From contig CAJARE010000187.1 in assembly GCA_903944255.1 (NCBI GenBank), positions 1-8,094 on the forward strand: a DNA stretch of 8,094 nucleotides. Reading direction: 5' to 3'. This document shows positions 1-6,347 of this stretch, piece by piece. Numbering within the stretch: position 1 is the stretch's first letter; every line of letters begins with the position of its first letter. The notes below the pieces were generated by a model. That model had not been told where the DNA came from. It did not search any database and saw nothing but the letters and a program-made list of their open reading frames with translations. A program made the position numbers and the translations under genes. Origin of the DNA: an uncultured beta proteobacterium. Lineage in GTDB: Bacteria > Pseudomonadota > Gammaproteobacteria > Burkholderiales > Burkholderiaceae.

Positions 1-264
1 CCAGAATCCTTGGGGCCCTTTCCTAAAATTAATCCTGAGTTTGTAGTGCAGGCTAAGCCGCAAATAATCATGCTCAGCGAGACAGGTGTAACTGATATGA
101 AAAAACGGCCTGGCTGGACTGATATTCCAGCAGTCAGAGAAAATCGTATTTGCGCCTTCAAGAAAGAACAAAGCGATGTCATCGTTAGACCTGGTCCCAG
201 AATGGGTGAAGCGGCATTGATTCTGTCGCAATGTATTGCAGAAAAAAGTTTATCGAGCAAGTAA
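1..264 (+). CDS. btuF: C-terminal part of a periplasmic substrate-binding protein of a BtuF-type ABC importer (5' end outside window)
   Basis: This is an open frame from the first base of the window to TAA at 262-264, giving the last 87 residues. The visible part fits the second lobe of a class III (Peripla_BP_2) binding protein: a strand containing PQIIMLSETG, the PGWTDIPAVRENRI segment in which such proteins have 'pgW..l.AV...rv', then RPGPRMGEA starting the C-terminal helix. Such proteins bind vitamin B12 or a ferric chelate in the periplasm and deliver it to the permease. The signal peptide and first lobe lie upstream of the window. The stop codon overlaps the permease ATG by one base, so the two are co-translated. 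The substrate is inferred mainly from the sequence style of the permease and ATPase partners; an iron-siderophore or heme protein is the alternative. Confidence 0.8.
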   Translation, partial: PESLGPFPKINPEFVVQAKPQIIMLSETGVTDMKKRPGWTDIPAVRENRICAFKKEQSDVIVRPGPRMGEAALILSQCIAEKSLSSK

Positions 265-1244
265 TGCCCAAACACCAACTTTACCTAAAGCTACTGGCTT
301 TATTTGCGGTGAGCCTAATCCTCATTGCATTGGGATGCGTCTTCGGAAGCACAGGAATAGATTGGCGTTTCACAGAAGTGGATCGTACTATCTTGTATGA
401 AATTCGCCTACCCAGATCCATTGGCGCTTATCTTGCTGGCGCCTTGCTAGGTTTGGCTGGTGCAATTGCGCAAGGCCTCTTTCGCAATCCTTTAGCAGAC
501 CCCTATTTATTAGGAAGCGCATCCGGCGCCCTTTTAGGGGTAGGAATTATTTTGTGCCTCTCATATGCAGGGGAGCACTCGCTCGTTACTCTGATCGGTA
601 TCAATGGTGGTGCATTTGTAGGAGCTTTACTTGGAGTATTAGCAGCACTTCTGTTAGCAGGGGGTTACAAGAGTTCTTTGCGTCTTTTGTTATCAGGGGT
701 TGTCATAGGGGTCATTTTTAGTGCCGCTAATTCTCTACTAACGTTTGTTCGCCCTGATTTATATCAAAGCCTTCAATCATTTATGTTGGGTAATACCTCG
801 TTGATTACTTGGAATGCTAATCTCATGATGGGTTTAGCACTGATCATTTCTATATTGCTGACTTTATTATTAAGTCCTGTTTTAAGCGCACTTTCGCTCG
901 GTGAAAATACTGCACGCACTCTAGGATTGCCACTTGATCAACTAAGACTTTTATTAATTGCTGTTTTAGCCCTAGCAACAGGTTTCGCAGTAGCTCAAAC
1001 TGGTTTAATTGCTTTCGTTGGGCTAGCTGCCCCACATTTAGTCCGCCACATTTCTGGAGGACGTCAACGTGTCCAATTAATCCTCTCCTCCATTGCAGGT
1101 GGAATTCTCCTATTGGGCTCGGATCTATTGGCTAAAAGTATTTTTGCTCCCCTAGAAATCCCGGTTGGGATTGTTACTGCTGTTTTAGGTGGCGGCTACT
1201 TACTCTTTCTTTTGCGTCGCGAACAGATTGGAATCAGTAAATGA
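264..1244 (+). CDS. btuC: FecCD-family ABC permease, probable vitamin B12 permease BtuC
   Basis: This is the inner-membrane channel subunit of the importer and acts as a homodimer with two copies of the ATPase. I start it at ATG 264, which overlaps the stop of the binding protein (TAATG), rather than at the in-frame ATG at 231. This gives 326 residues, the usual length for the family, and removes a charged extension lying inside the upstream gene. About ten hydrophobic helices are visible. Family motifs are RLPR (residues 48-51), GLFRNPLADPYLLG (71-84) and GLIAFVGLAAPHLVRH (247-262). The last is the cytoplasmic coupling loop that contacts the ATPase. The gene ends in ATGA shared with the ATPase start. 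The FecCD family assignment is secure; B12 rather than iron chelate as substrate is inferred. Confidence 0.88.
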   Translation: MPKHQLYLKLLALFAVSLILIALGCVFGSTGIDWRFTEVDRTILYEIRLPRSIGAYLAGALLGLAGAIAQGLFRNPLADPYLLGSASGALLGVGIILCLSYAGEHSLVTLIGINGGAFVGALLGVLAALLLAGGYKSSLRLLLSGVVIGVIFSAANSLLTFVRPDLYQSLQSFMLGNTSLITWNANLMMGLALIISILLTLLLSPVLSALSLGENTARTLGLPLDQLRLLLIAVLALATGFAVAQTGLIAFVGLAAPHLVRHISGGRQRVQLILSSIAGGILLLGSDLLAKSIFAPLEIPVGIVTAVLGGGYLLFLLRREQIGISK

Positions 1245-1999
1245 AGATTTCCGATCTCAATGTCTATCGAGGACCTTGCGAAGTTCTGCGCAATCTCACC
1301 ATCGATATTCCTAAAGGAAAATGGACAAGTATTATTGGGCCGAATGGTGCAGGTAAGTCATCCCTACTTCAAGGCATCACCAATATCCTGGCGACAACTG
1401 GATGTATCACGATTGATGATGTCAATATTCAAAATCTTGATCGCAAAGCTCGTGCTAAAGCAATTGCATGGCTCGCTCAAAATAATGATACGACAGAAGA
1501 ATTTAGCGAGCTCACTGTATACGATACGGTAATGCTTGGTCGCATCCCTCACCAAGGATGGCTGCACATTCCAAGTAGTCTTGATCATCAAGTGGTACAG
1601 GAATCACTTAACAAAACCCATACGCAATCCATTGCCTCCCGTTTTCTTCATGAATTATCTGGTGGCGAAAAACAAAGAGTGTTGCTTGCTCGCTTATTAG
1701 CAGTGCAATCTGATATCTTGCTAATGGACGAGCCGCTGGCAAATTTAGATCCTCCCCATCAAGCAGATTGGCTGATCTGGCAAAAGGAATTACTTGCCCA
1801 AGGAAAAACTGTTGTCACCGTCTTACATGAAATCCAGTTCGCACTAAAAGCAGACCATCTAGTGATGATTAAGCAAGGAAAATTGTATTTTGAGGGGGCC
1901 AGTAAGGATCCAGCAACCCATCGGGCCCTAATAGCGCTATTTGATGGCCGGATTCATCTAGAAAAGCTTGGCGATGAGTGGATTAGCCTGCCCGTCTAA
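1241..1999 (+). CDS. btuD: ABC transporter ATPase, probable BtuD
   Basis: This 252-residue nucleotide-binding subunit powers uptake through the permease encoded just before it. All ATPase motifs are present: Walker A GPNGAGKSS (33-41), Q-loop Gln80, signature LSGGE (139-143), Walker B ILLMDEP (159-165), D-loop NLD (168-170) and switch His196 in VTVLHEI. The start ATG 1241 overlaps the permease stop (ATGA), which indicates translational coupling. The C-terminal segment, with FDGRIHLEKLGDEWISLP, resembles betaproteobacterial ATPases annotated as cobalamin transporters, as I recall them. Siderophore or heme ATPases (FepC/HmuV) are close relatives and cannot be fully excluded. There are no broken motifs and no sign of decay. 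Confidence 0.9.
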   Translation: MKISDLNVYRGPCEVLRNLTIDIPKGKWTSIIGPNGAGKSSLLQGITNILATTGCITIDDVNIQNLDRKARAKAIAWLAQNNDTTEEFSELTVYDTVMLGRIPHQGWLHIPSSLDHQVVQESLNKTHTQSIASRFLHELSGGEKQRVLLARLLAVQSDILLMDEPLANLDPPHQADWLIWQKELLAQGKTVVTVLHEIQFALKADHLVMIKQGKLYFEGASKDPATHRALIALFDGRIHLEKLGDEWISLPV

Positions 2000-2040
2000 A
2001 CCCCTTGCAGAAAACCGCTTCTTTCAACATTTCCTAAGGC

Positions 2041-2046
2041 TACAAT
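2041..2046 (+). promoter_or_regulatory. candidate -10 box (TACAAT) for the coiled-coil gene / zapA / 6S unit
   Basis: TACAAT matches the sigma-70 -10 consensus at five of six positions and lies in the 53-bp gap after the ATPase gene. No good -35 is found 16-18 bp upstream. A start site 7 bp after the box would fall on or next to the ATG at 2053, implying a leaderless or nearly leaderless message. Chance occurrence is possible. Confidence 0.3.
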
Positions 2047-2052
2047 GCCAAT

Positions 2053-2340
2053 ATGAGCGAGCTAAACCAAATTTCCCTAGGCGATAACGGAGCTGACCTA
2101 GATGCAGTCAATGCATCTGTCAAACGCTTATCTGAAAAAGTCCAGTCTATTACTGAAGCGGTTAAAGAACTGCATCAAAACCGCACTCAACTAGAAGGTA
2201 AAATTGAAGATGCGCAAAAACGCATTCAACATATTTTGAGTCGTCTGCCTGAGCAAAGTGATGGGCGCCAGCTGAATTTACTGAATGAAGCAACTCCACC
2301 CAATACTCCAGAGGATGATAGTGAGCCAACAACGCATTGA
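2053..2340 (+). CDS. small coiled-coil protein upstream of zapA (ZapB-like / TIGR02449-like)
   Basis: This encodes a 95-residue acidic protein. Residues about 15-65 form an uninterrupted heptad-type helix (VKRLSEKVQSITEAV..., then LEGKIEDAQKRIQHILSRLPE), followed by a polar, proline- and threonine-rich tail that looks disordered. Small coiled-coil proteins of this kind commonly sit directly before zapA in beta- and gammaproteobacteria and are annotated as ZapB-like or as the uncharacterised TIGR02449 family. A role at the division ring together with ZapA is therefore plausible, but only by context. The 3' end overlaps the chosen zapA start by 20 bases. No Shine-Dalgarno lies at normal distance from the ATG; the nearest AAGG is 13 bases away. 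The reading frame is convincing; the function is not established. Confidence 0.75.
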   Translation: MSELNQISLGDNGADLDAVNASVKRLSEKVQSITEAVKELHQNRTQLEGKIEDAQKRIQHILSRLPEQSDGRQLNLLNEATPPNTPEDDSEPTTH

Positions 2341-2674
2341 AGTAACTCTCGCCGGCCAAAAAATTACGCTGGCCACTAGCACTGAACATGAACCACTTTT
2401 ACGTGCGGCCTGCGTTCTAGTTGATGAACAAATCAAGCTGGCAATTAGTGGTGGTAATCGGAGTATCGAGCGTGCCAGCATGATGGCGGCACTAAAAATT
2501 GCAGGTGATCTTATTAAACTCCAAAGCACATCAGCACCAGTAGGCGCATCCTCTAAGGTCAGTAGTGACGAAGTTGCTCGCCTTCAAGCTGAAATCTATG
2601 CATTAGAAGCTCAAGTAGACAGCTTGATGCAATCCCTTTCCCTGCCTGGTTCGCCAAGGCCAATAGTTCCTTGA
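2321..2674 (+). CDS. zapA: cell division protein ZapA
   Basis: ZapA is a cytoplasmic protein that cross-links FtsZ protofilaments and stabilises the Z ring. The N-terminal half shows the ZapA domain: IEVTLAGQKITLATSTEHEPLLRAA, then a conserved helix with RASMMAALKIAGDLI. A C-terminal coiled coil follows (EVARLQAEIYALEAQVDSLMQSL), as expected for the dimer/tetramer helix. I chose GTG 2321 because GAGG at 2311-2314 sits 6 bases upstream and the protein then begins MSQQRIEV, at 117 residues a normal family length. ATG 2315 abuts the GAGG, and ATG 2285 would add an unconserved extension. The gene overlaps the coiled-coil gene before it. Its last 12 codons and stop (TGA 2672-2674) lie inside the 6S RNA gene, so the tail SLPGSPRPIVP is constrained by the RNA. 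Confidence 0.9.
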   Translation: MSQQRIEVTLAGQKITLATSTEHEPLLRAACVLVDEQIKLAISGGNRSIERASMMAALKIAGDLIKLQSTSAPVGASSKVSSDEVARLQAEIYALEAQVDSLMQSLSLPGSPRPIVP

Positions 2675-2851
2675 ACCGATGCGCAAGCATCCGGAACGAT
2701 CTTTACCTTGCGGGCGTGAGCGTTTTGAAGATTCACAGTGTCAGCCTCGAGCTGCTCACTCCCTGAGTCTCTTAATGCACCCAAAGCAGAGTAGCCGTTC
2801 CACCTTGAACCCTAGGGTTCAGGATGACGGCCTAGCGGCTAAGGCGGGGAA
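2637..2851 (+). ncRNA. ssrS: 6S RNA
   Basis: 6S RNA binds sigma-70 RNA polymerase holoenzyme by mimicking an open promoter and lowers transcription in stationary phase. The structure can be drawn from the sequence. The terminal stem is 2638-2647 with 2842-2851 (10 bp, one G-U). Next come GCC/GGC and GGCC 2658-2661 with GGCC 2829-2832. The central bubble follows, with CTTGAACCGAT on its 5' side and the hairpin CCTTGAACCC/GGGTTCAGG (2803-2823) on its 3' side, very like E. coli CCUUGAACC...GGGUUCAAGG. The arm closes with GGAACG 2693-2698 and CGTTCC 2796-2801, and an apical stem pairs GTGAGC 2716-2721 with GCTCAC 2754-2759. With a 5' end at 2637, T2680 becomes nucleotide 44, matching the product-RNA start template U44 in E. 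coli. Location after zapA is the usual one. The ends are inferred to within a few bases; about 215 nt is longer than the usual 180-190. Confidence 0.93.
2843..2849 (+). promoter_or_regulatory. ribosome binding site of the TSUP gene, inside the 6S RNA terminal stem
   Basis: The GGCGGGG stretch (in the context AAGGCGGGGAATTC) ends 5 bases before ATG 2855 and is the only plausible Shine-Dalgarno for that gene. The same bases form the 3' strand of the 6S RNA terminal stem, pairing with CCCTGCC (2640-2646). In a transcript carrying the whole 6S fold the site would be double-stranded. Confidence 0.6.
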
Positions 2852-2854
2852 TTC

Positions 2855-3673
2855 ATGTTACTGAGTGATATTGCGATGCTGCTGTTGTGCGGCGGTATTG
2901 CTGGATTTTTAGCCGGTCTACTGGGTATTGGTGGTGGCATGATTTTGGTGCCCTTCATGATTCTGGTTTTCAACCATCTGCATTTTGATCAAAGCATCAT
3001 CGTTCACATGGCGATTGCTTCGGGAATGGCCACCATTCTTTTTACAACTACCTCTGCTATTTGGGCACATCACAAGCATGGCTCAATCGACTGGTCTTTA
3101 GTGAAATCATTTAGTCCGGGCTTGGTGATTGGCAGTCTAGTGGGCGGTAGCGAAATTTTTGAAGCGCTCAATACTTCATGGCTCTCACTCTTCTTTGCAA
3201 TCTTTATTGTCTATTCTTCAATTCAAATGATTATCAATAAAAAACCTAAGCCCGGTAGAGAGTTGCCGGGTTCATTGGGTTTATTTTCCTTTGGTACATT
3301 CGCAGGCGCTTTATCGAGTTTGGTTGGCGCAGGCGGCGCATTCGTTACAGTTCCTTTCATGCTCTGGTGTAATGTCAAACCCCATGTCGCCATGGCCAGC
3401 TCATCAGGCCTTGGGTTTCCGATTGCAGTAGCGGCCACGATTGGTTATATGTTTGGCAGTTGGGGTAATCCTAATCTTCCACCAGGCTCCTTAGGATTTA
3501 TTTACCTACCTGCAGTAGCTTGCATTGTCGCCGTCAGTATCTTTACGGCTCCCTTAGGCGCTAGGATGGCGCGCAAACTGAATGTTGCTCAGTTAAAGCG
3601 CATCTTTGGTGTGATGCTCATTTTCCTTGCAGCCTTCATGTTTAATGAGAGCCGCAAGGCGTTTGGCTTCTAA
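2855..3673 (+). CDS. TSUP-family (sulfite exporter TauE/SafE) membrane transporter
   Basis: This is a 272-residue inner-membrane protein with about eight hydrophobic segments and the internal duplication typical of the family. The first half has GFLAGLLGIGGGMILVPFM (residues 17-35) and the second half has FAGALSSLVGAGGAFVTVPFM (149-169). A short polar loop, KKPKPGRELPG, joins the halves. TSUP proteins move small anions such as sulfite, sulfoacetate or other organosulfur acids, and some take up sulfur compounds; the substrate cannot be read from the sequence. Start ATG 2855 is 5 bases after GGCGGGG and begins with the first membrane segment; ATG 2876 is a weaker alternative. No independent promoter is obvious, so expression by readthrough from zapA/6S RNA is likely. 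The gene ends 6 bp before the convergent malonyl-CoA synthetase gene. Confidence 0.9.
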   Translation: MLLSDIAMLLLCGGIAGFLAGLLGIGGGMILVPFMILVFNHLHFDQSIIVHMAIASGMATILFTTTSAIWAHHKHGSIDWSLVKSFSPGLVIGSLVGGSEIFEALNTSWLSLFFAIFIVYSSIQMIINKKPKPGRELPGSLGLFSFGTFAGALSSLVGAGGAFVTVPFMLWCNVKPHVAMASSSGLGFPIAVAATIGYMFGSWGNPNLPPGSLGFIYLPAVACIVAVSIFTAPLGARMARKLNVAQLKRIFGVMLIFLAAFMFNESRKAFGF

Positions 3674-3679
3674 ATAGGA

Positions 3680-5203
3680 TTACGCCGTATATTGCTGACG
3701 CAAGATATTCTTTTGCACTTTTCCCATCGCATTTCGAGGTAAGTCTGCAACGATTTCTAAACGCTTCGGGATCTTGAAGTTGGCGATCTGAGATTTCAAG
3801 GTCGCAATCATCGTCTCAGCATTGAGCTTTGCTCCTGCTTTTGGCACAACCACTGCCATCACTGCTTCACCAAAGTCAGGATGTGGAATACCAATTACAG
3901 CGCTCTCATCCACGCCATCCATATCATCGATGAAACTTTCGATTTCTTTCGGATATACGTTATATCCACCAGAAATAATCAGGTCCTTGCTGCGCCCCAC
4001 AATGCAGAGATACTCTTTTGGCGCTTTACCACCATTTGCATCGCCACCCCAGCGTCCAACGTCACCGGTTTTGAACCAACCATCTTTAGTAAATTCTTCT
4101 GCAGTTTTTTCCGGCATCCGCCAGTAGCCCTTAAAGACATTCGGACCTTTTACTTCAATATTGCCGATTTCATCAATACCGCATGGCTTACTATGCTCAT
4201 TTACCACACGTACCTTAACGCCAGGCAATGGCAAACCCACTGAGCCACCAATTCGATTGCCTTTGTAAGGATTAGAAACCAGCATGATCGTTTCACTCAT
4301 GCCATAACGCTCTAGAATCGGCTGGCCAATCACTTGCTTAAAGGTATTAAATGTTTCTGTTAACAATGGCGCAGATCCAGAAATAAATAAGCGCATATTG
4401 CGTGCTACCTGCTTGGTAAAAGCTTTATCAGCTAAGAGGCGCACATAGAAAGTGGGCACACCCATCATCACCGTTGAAGCCGACATATGTTTAATGAGCT
4501 GAGTAGTATCTAGGCGTGGTAACCAAATCATTTTGCTACCATTGATCAATGCACCATGGGCCGCGACAAATAAACCATGGACATGAAAGATAGGGAGAGC
4601 ATGCAAGAGAACATCCCCTTTTTTCCAACCCCAAAACTTTTGCAATACCTGAGCATTGCTACCCAGATTTTGATGAGTCAGCATGGCACCTTTGCTACGC
4701 CCTGTTGTGCCAGAGGTATACAAAATGGCAGCTAGGTCATCATCTTTTGCGGGAACTGTTTTAAATTGATCGCTCAGATGTGCGGCACGATCTAGCAGAG
4801 TGCCTTTGCGATCCTCATCTAAAGTAAACACATGTTTAGTGCCTGCTTTAAATGCTACTTTTGAGACCCATGAAAAATTCTTACTACTGCAAACAAGTAC
4901 TGCAGGTTCCGCATTCTCTATAAAGTACTGAATTTCTGCCGCTTGATAGGCAGTATTCAGGGGTAGATAGACATAACCTGCGCGAATGGTTGCCAGATAC
5001 AAGAAAAGCGCTTCAGGTGATTTTTCCACCTGAACCGCTATCCTTGAACCAGCAGGAAGTTTGAGGCTCTTCAGCAGGTTAGCCATCTTTGCAGTGGCTC
5101 GCTCTAAATCACTCCATGAATAATACAAACCATCGTGTGTTTCTAGAGCGCATGCTTTTTTATCTTTTGGAAAACCTTTTTCCAATAGCGAATACAAATT
5201 CAT
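3680..5203 (-). CDS. matB: malonyl-CoA synthetase (MatB-type AMP-forming acyl-CoA ligase)
   Basis: This 507-residue cytoplasmic enzyme of the ANL superfamily joins malonate (or methylmalonate) to CoA, using ATP through an acyl-adenylate. Motifs in order are P-loop YTSGTTGRSKG (162-172), HVHG (207-210), ERYGMSET (298-305), GWFKTGD (375-381), hinge-region GRSKDLI (403-409), GGYNVYPKEIE (412-422) and PRNAMGKVQKN (489-499), with Lys495 as the expected adenylation lysine. The N-terminal RIAVQVEKSPEAL and LPLNTAYQAAE closely resemble rhizobial MatB. This, together with the decarboxylase two genes upstream, supports malonate as substrate over a general fatty acid or acetate. GAGG lies 5 bases before ATG 5203. 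A short insert (about residues 385-397, GGDANGGKAPK) follows the ATP-binding Asp381. The gene is 33 bp after the Bug gene and probably in the same operon. Confidence 0.9.
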   Translation of the reverse strand: MNLYSLLEKGFPKDKKACALETHDGLYYSWSDLERATAKMANLLKSLKLPAGSRIAVQVEKSPEALFLYLATIRAGYVYLPLNTAYQAAEIQYFIENAEPAVLVCSSKNFSWVSKVAFKAGTKHVFTLDEDRKGTLLDRAAHLSDQFKTVPAKDDDLAAILYTSGTTGRSKGAMLTHQNLGSNAQVLQKFWGWKKGDVLLHALPIFHVHGLFVAAHGALINGSKMIWLPRLDTTQLIKHMSASTVMMGVPTFYVRLLADKAFTKQVARNMRLFISGSAPLLTETFNTFKQVIGQPILERYGMSETIMLVSNPYKGNRIGGSVGLPLPGVKVRVVNEHSKPCGIDEIGNIEVKGPNVFKGYWRMPEKTAEEFTKDGWFKTGDVGRWGGDANGGKAPKEYLCIVGRSKDLIISGGYNVYPKEIESFIDDMDGVDESAVIGIPHPDFGEAVMAVVVPKAGAKLNAETMIATLKSQIANFKIPKRLEIVADLPRNAMGKVQKNILRQQYTA

Positions 5204-5236
5204 TAGAGCCTCAAAATCAAGAAAAAATACTATTCA

Positions 5237-6220
5237 TTAGTCAAGCGTTGCGCCCGACTTTTTCACTACCGCGCTCCAGCGAGCAATATCTGCATTCACT
5301 AGCTTGCCAAAAGCATCGCCAGTCAAATTAGGTATATCTGAACCGTTCTTTTCCCAAATCCCTTTCATTTTTGGAGTATTTAGGGCCTTTTGGACTTCTA
5401 CAATCATCTTATCGACGATCGGTTTTGGAGTGCCAGCAGGCGCAAAAAGAGAGTACCAAGTTGAAACAAGATAGTCAGGCAATCCAGCCTCTTGGAATGT
5501 TGGTACATTTGGGATAGCAGAACTACGCTTGTTTGAGGCTACAGCAATTGCCACCAATTTACCCGCATTAATCTGAGGAGCAGAAGTTGCTAGACCATCA
5601 AATTCAAGATCAATTTGCCCTGCCAGTAAATCATTCATTGCTGGGCCAGCACCCCGATAGGGAATATGAGTAATAAAGGTACCTGTCTGAATTTTATATA
5701 ACTCGCCAGCAAGGTGATGCACAGTGCCACTACCAGCACTTGCATAATTATATTTGCCTGGATTTTTTTTCATCAATTGCTCGAATTCTTTTGCATTACG
5801 AGCGCTGACACGGCTAGGATTCACTACCAATACTTGCGGTACGTTCGCTATCATCGCAACTGGGATGAAGTTCTTCTCAATATCGTAGTCCAAATTTTTA
5901 TACATGGATGGCGCAATTGTGTGATGTGAAGCCCCAACAAACCAGGTATAGCCATCAGGAGCAGCTTTTGCGGCAATCGATGCGCCTACTGTGCCACCAG
6001 CACCACCACGGTTATCGATGAGAACCTGCTTGCCGAGTTGCTCAGTCAATTGAGCAGCCAAAGGTCTTGCAAATGCATCCGTTCCGCCACCAGCAGGAAA
6101 CGGATTAATAAAAGTGATTGGTTTATTGGGCCACTCTTGGGCCAATGCAATTAATGGGCTTGCGCATAGTATTACCAATACTTTCTTGAGCAATCCATTT
6201 AGGTTTACTTGCTTAGTCAT
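5237..6220 (-). CDS. Bug/TctC-family periplasmic tricarboxylate transporter receptor
   Basis: This is a 327-residue secreted solute-binding protein. A Sec signal peptide is visible: KK at 12-13, a hydrophobic core, and likely cleavage after ALA27 before QEW. Cys19 lies in the hydrophobic core with no lipobox around it, so a lipoprotein is unlikely. Family motifs are FPAGGGTDAFAR (41-52), NRGGAGGTVG (70-79), SAGSGTVHHLAGE (161-173) and HIPYRGAGPAMNDLLAGQID (185-204). Bug proteins bind carboxylates such as citrate, glutamate or aromatic acids and either feed TctAB permeases or act as sensors. Its place between the two malonate genes suggests malonate or a related dicarboxylate as ligand (inference). 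AGGAG lies 6 bases before ATG 6220, a strong ribosome site. No TctA/TctB is in the window. Confidence 0.9.
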   Translation of the reverse strand: MTKQVNLNGLLKKVLVILCASPLIALAQEWPNKPITFINPFPAGGGTDAFARPLAAQLTEQLGKQVLIDNRGGAGGTVGASIAAKAAPDGYTWFVGASHHTIAPSMYKNLDYDIEKNFIPVAMIANVPQVLVVNPSRVSARNAKEFEQLMKKNPGKYNYASAGSGTVHHLAGELYKIQTGTFITHIPYRGAGPAMNDLLAGQIDLEFDGLATSAPQINAGKLVAIAVASNKRSSAIPNVPTFQEAGLPDYLVSTWYSLFAPAGTPKPIVDKMIVEVQKALNTPKMKGIWEKNGSDIPNLTGDAFGKLVNADIARWSAVVKKSGATLD

Positions 6221-6347
6221 ATCTGTCTCCTCTATTTGCCATTTTTATTGGCTTGTTTATTTACTGCGGGTTATGTAAAGCTAATTTAGATTTCGTTTAT
6301 TTTACGTCTTAACGGCACTTTAACTCCCAAACTTATCCGCATCGTAT
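6221..6347 (-). other. 127-bp AT-rich spacer between decarboxylase and Bug gene
   Basis: This gap is longer than expected inside a tight operon. It contains the strong ribosome site of the Bug gene and a weak inverted pair GCCA/TGGC (6238-6241 and 6249-6252) around an A-rich loop. I see no convincing -35/-10 pair and no G+C-rich terminator. A secondary promoter or an mRNA processing site is possible but unsupported. Confidence 0.4.

Noticed and set aside
231..263. Eleven-residue longer start for the permease
   Set aside because: It overlaps the binding-protein gene, adds a charged extension, and ATG 264 gives the family length and a TAATG junction.
2679..2864. Open frame of 61 codons after zapA
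   Set aside because: It lies over the 6S RNA, has no coding character or ribosome site, and the RNA structure explains the sequence.
3822..4243. Plus-strand open frames within the malonyl-CoA synthetase gene
   Set aside because: They are antisense shadows of a gene with every family motif intact.
6238..6252. GCCA/TGGC inverted pair as a terminator after the decarboxylase gene
   Set aside because: Only four base pairs, with an A-rich loop and no T-run; it sits just before the Bug ribosome site.
6260..6330. Possible promoter for the Bug gene (TTTACA; TTAAGA-18-TAAATT on the minus strand)
   Set aside because: TTTACA has no partner -10 at allowed spacing, and the other pair matches only four of six at each box in very AT-rich DNA.
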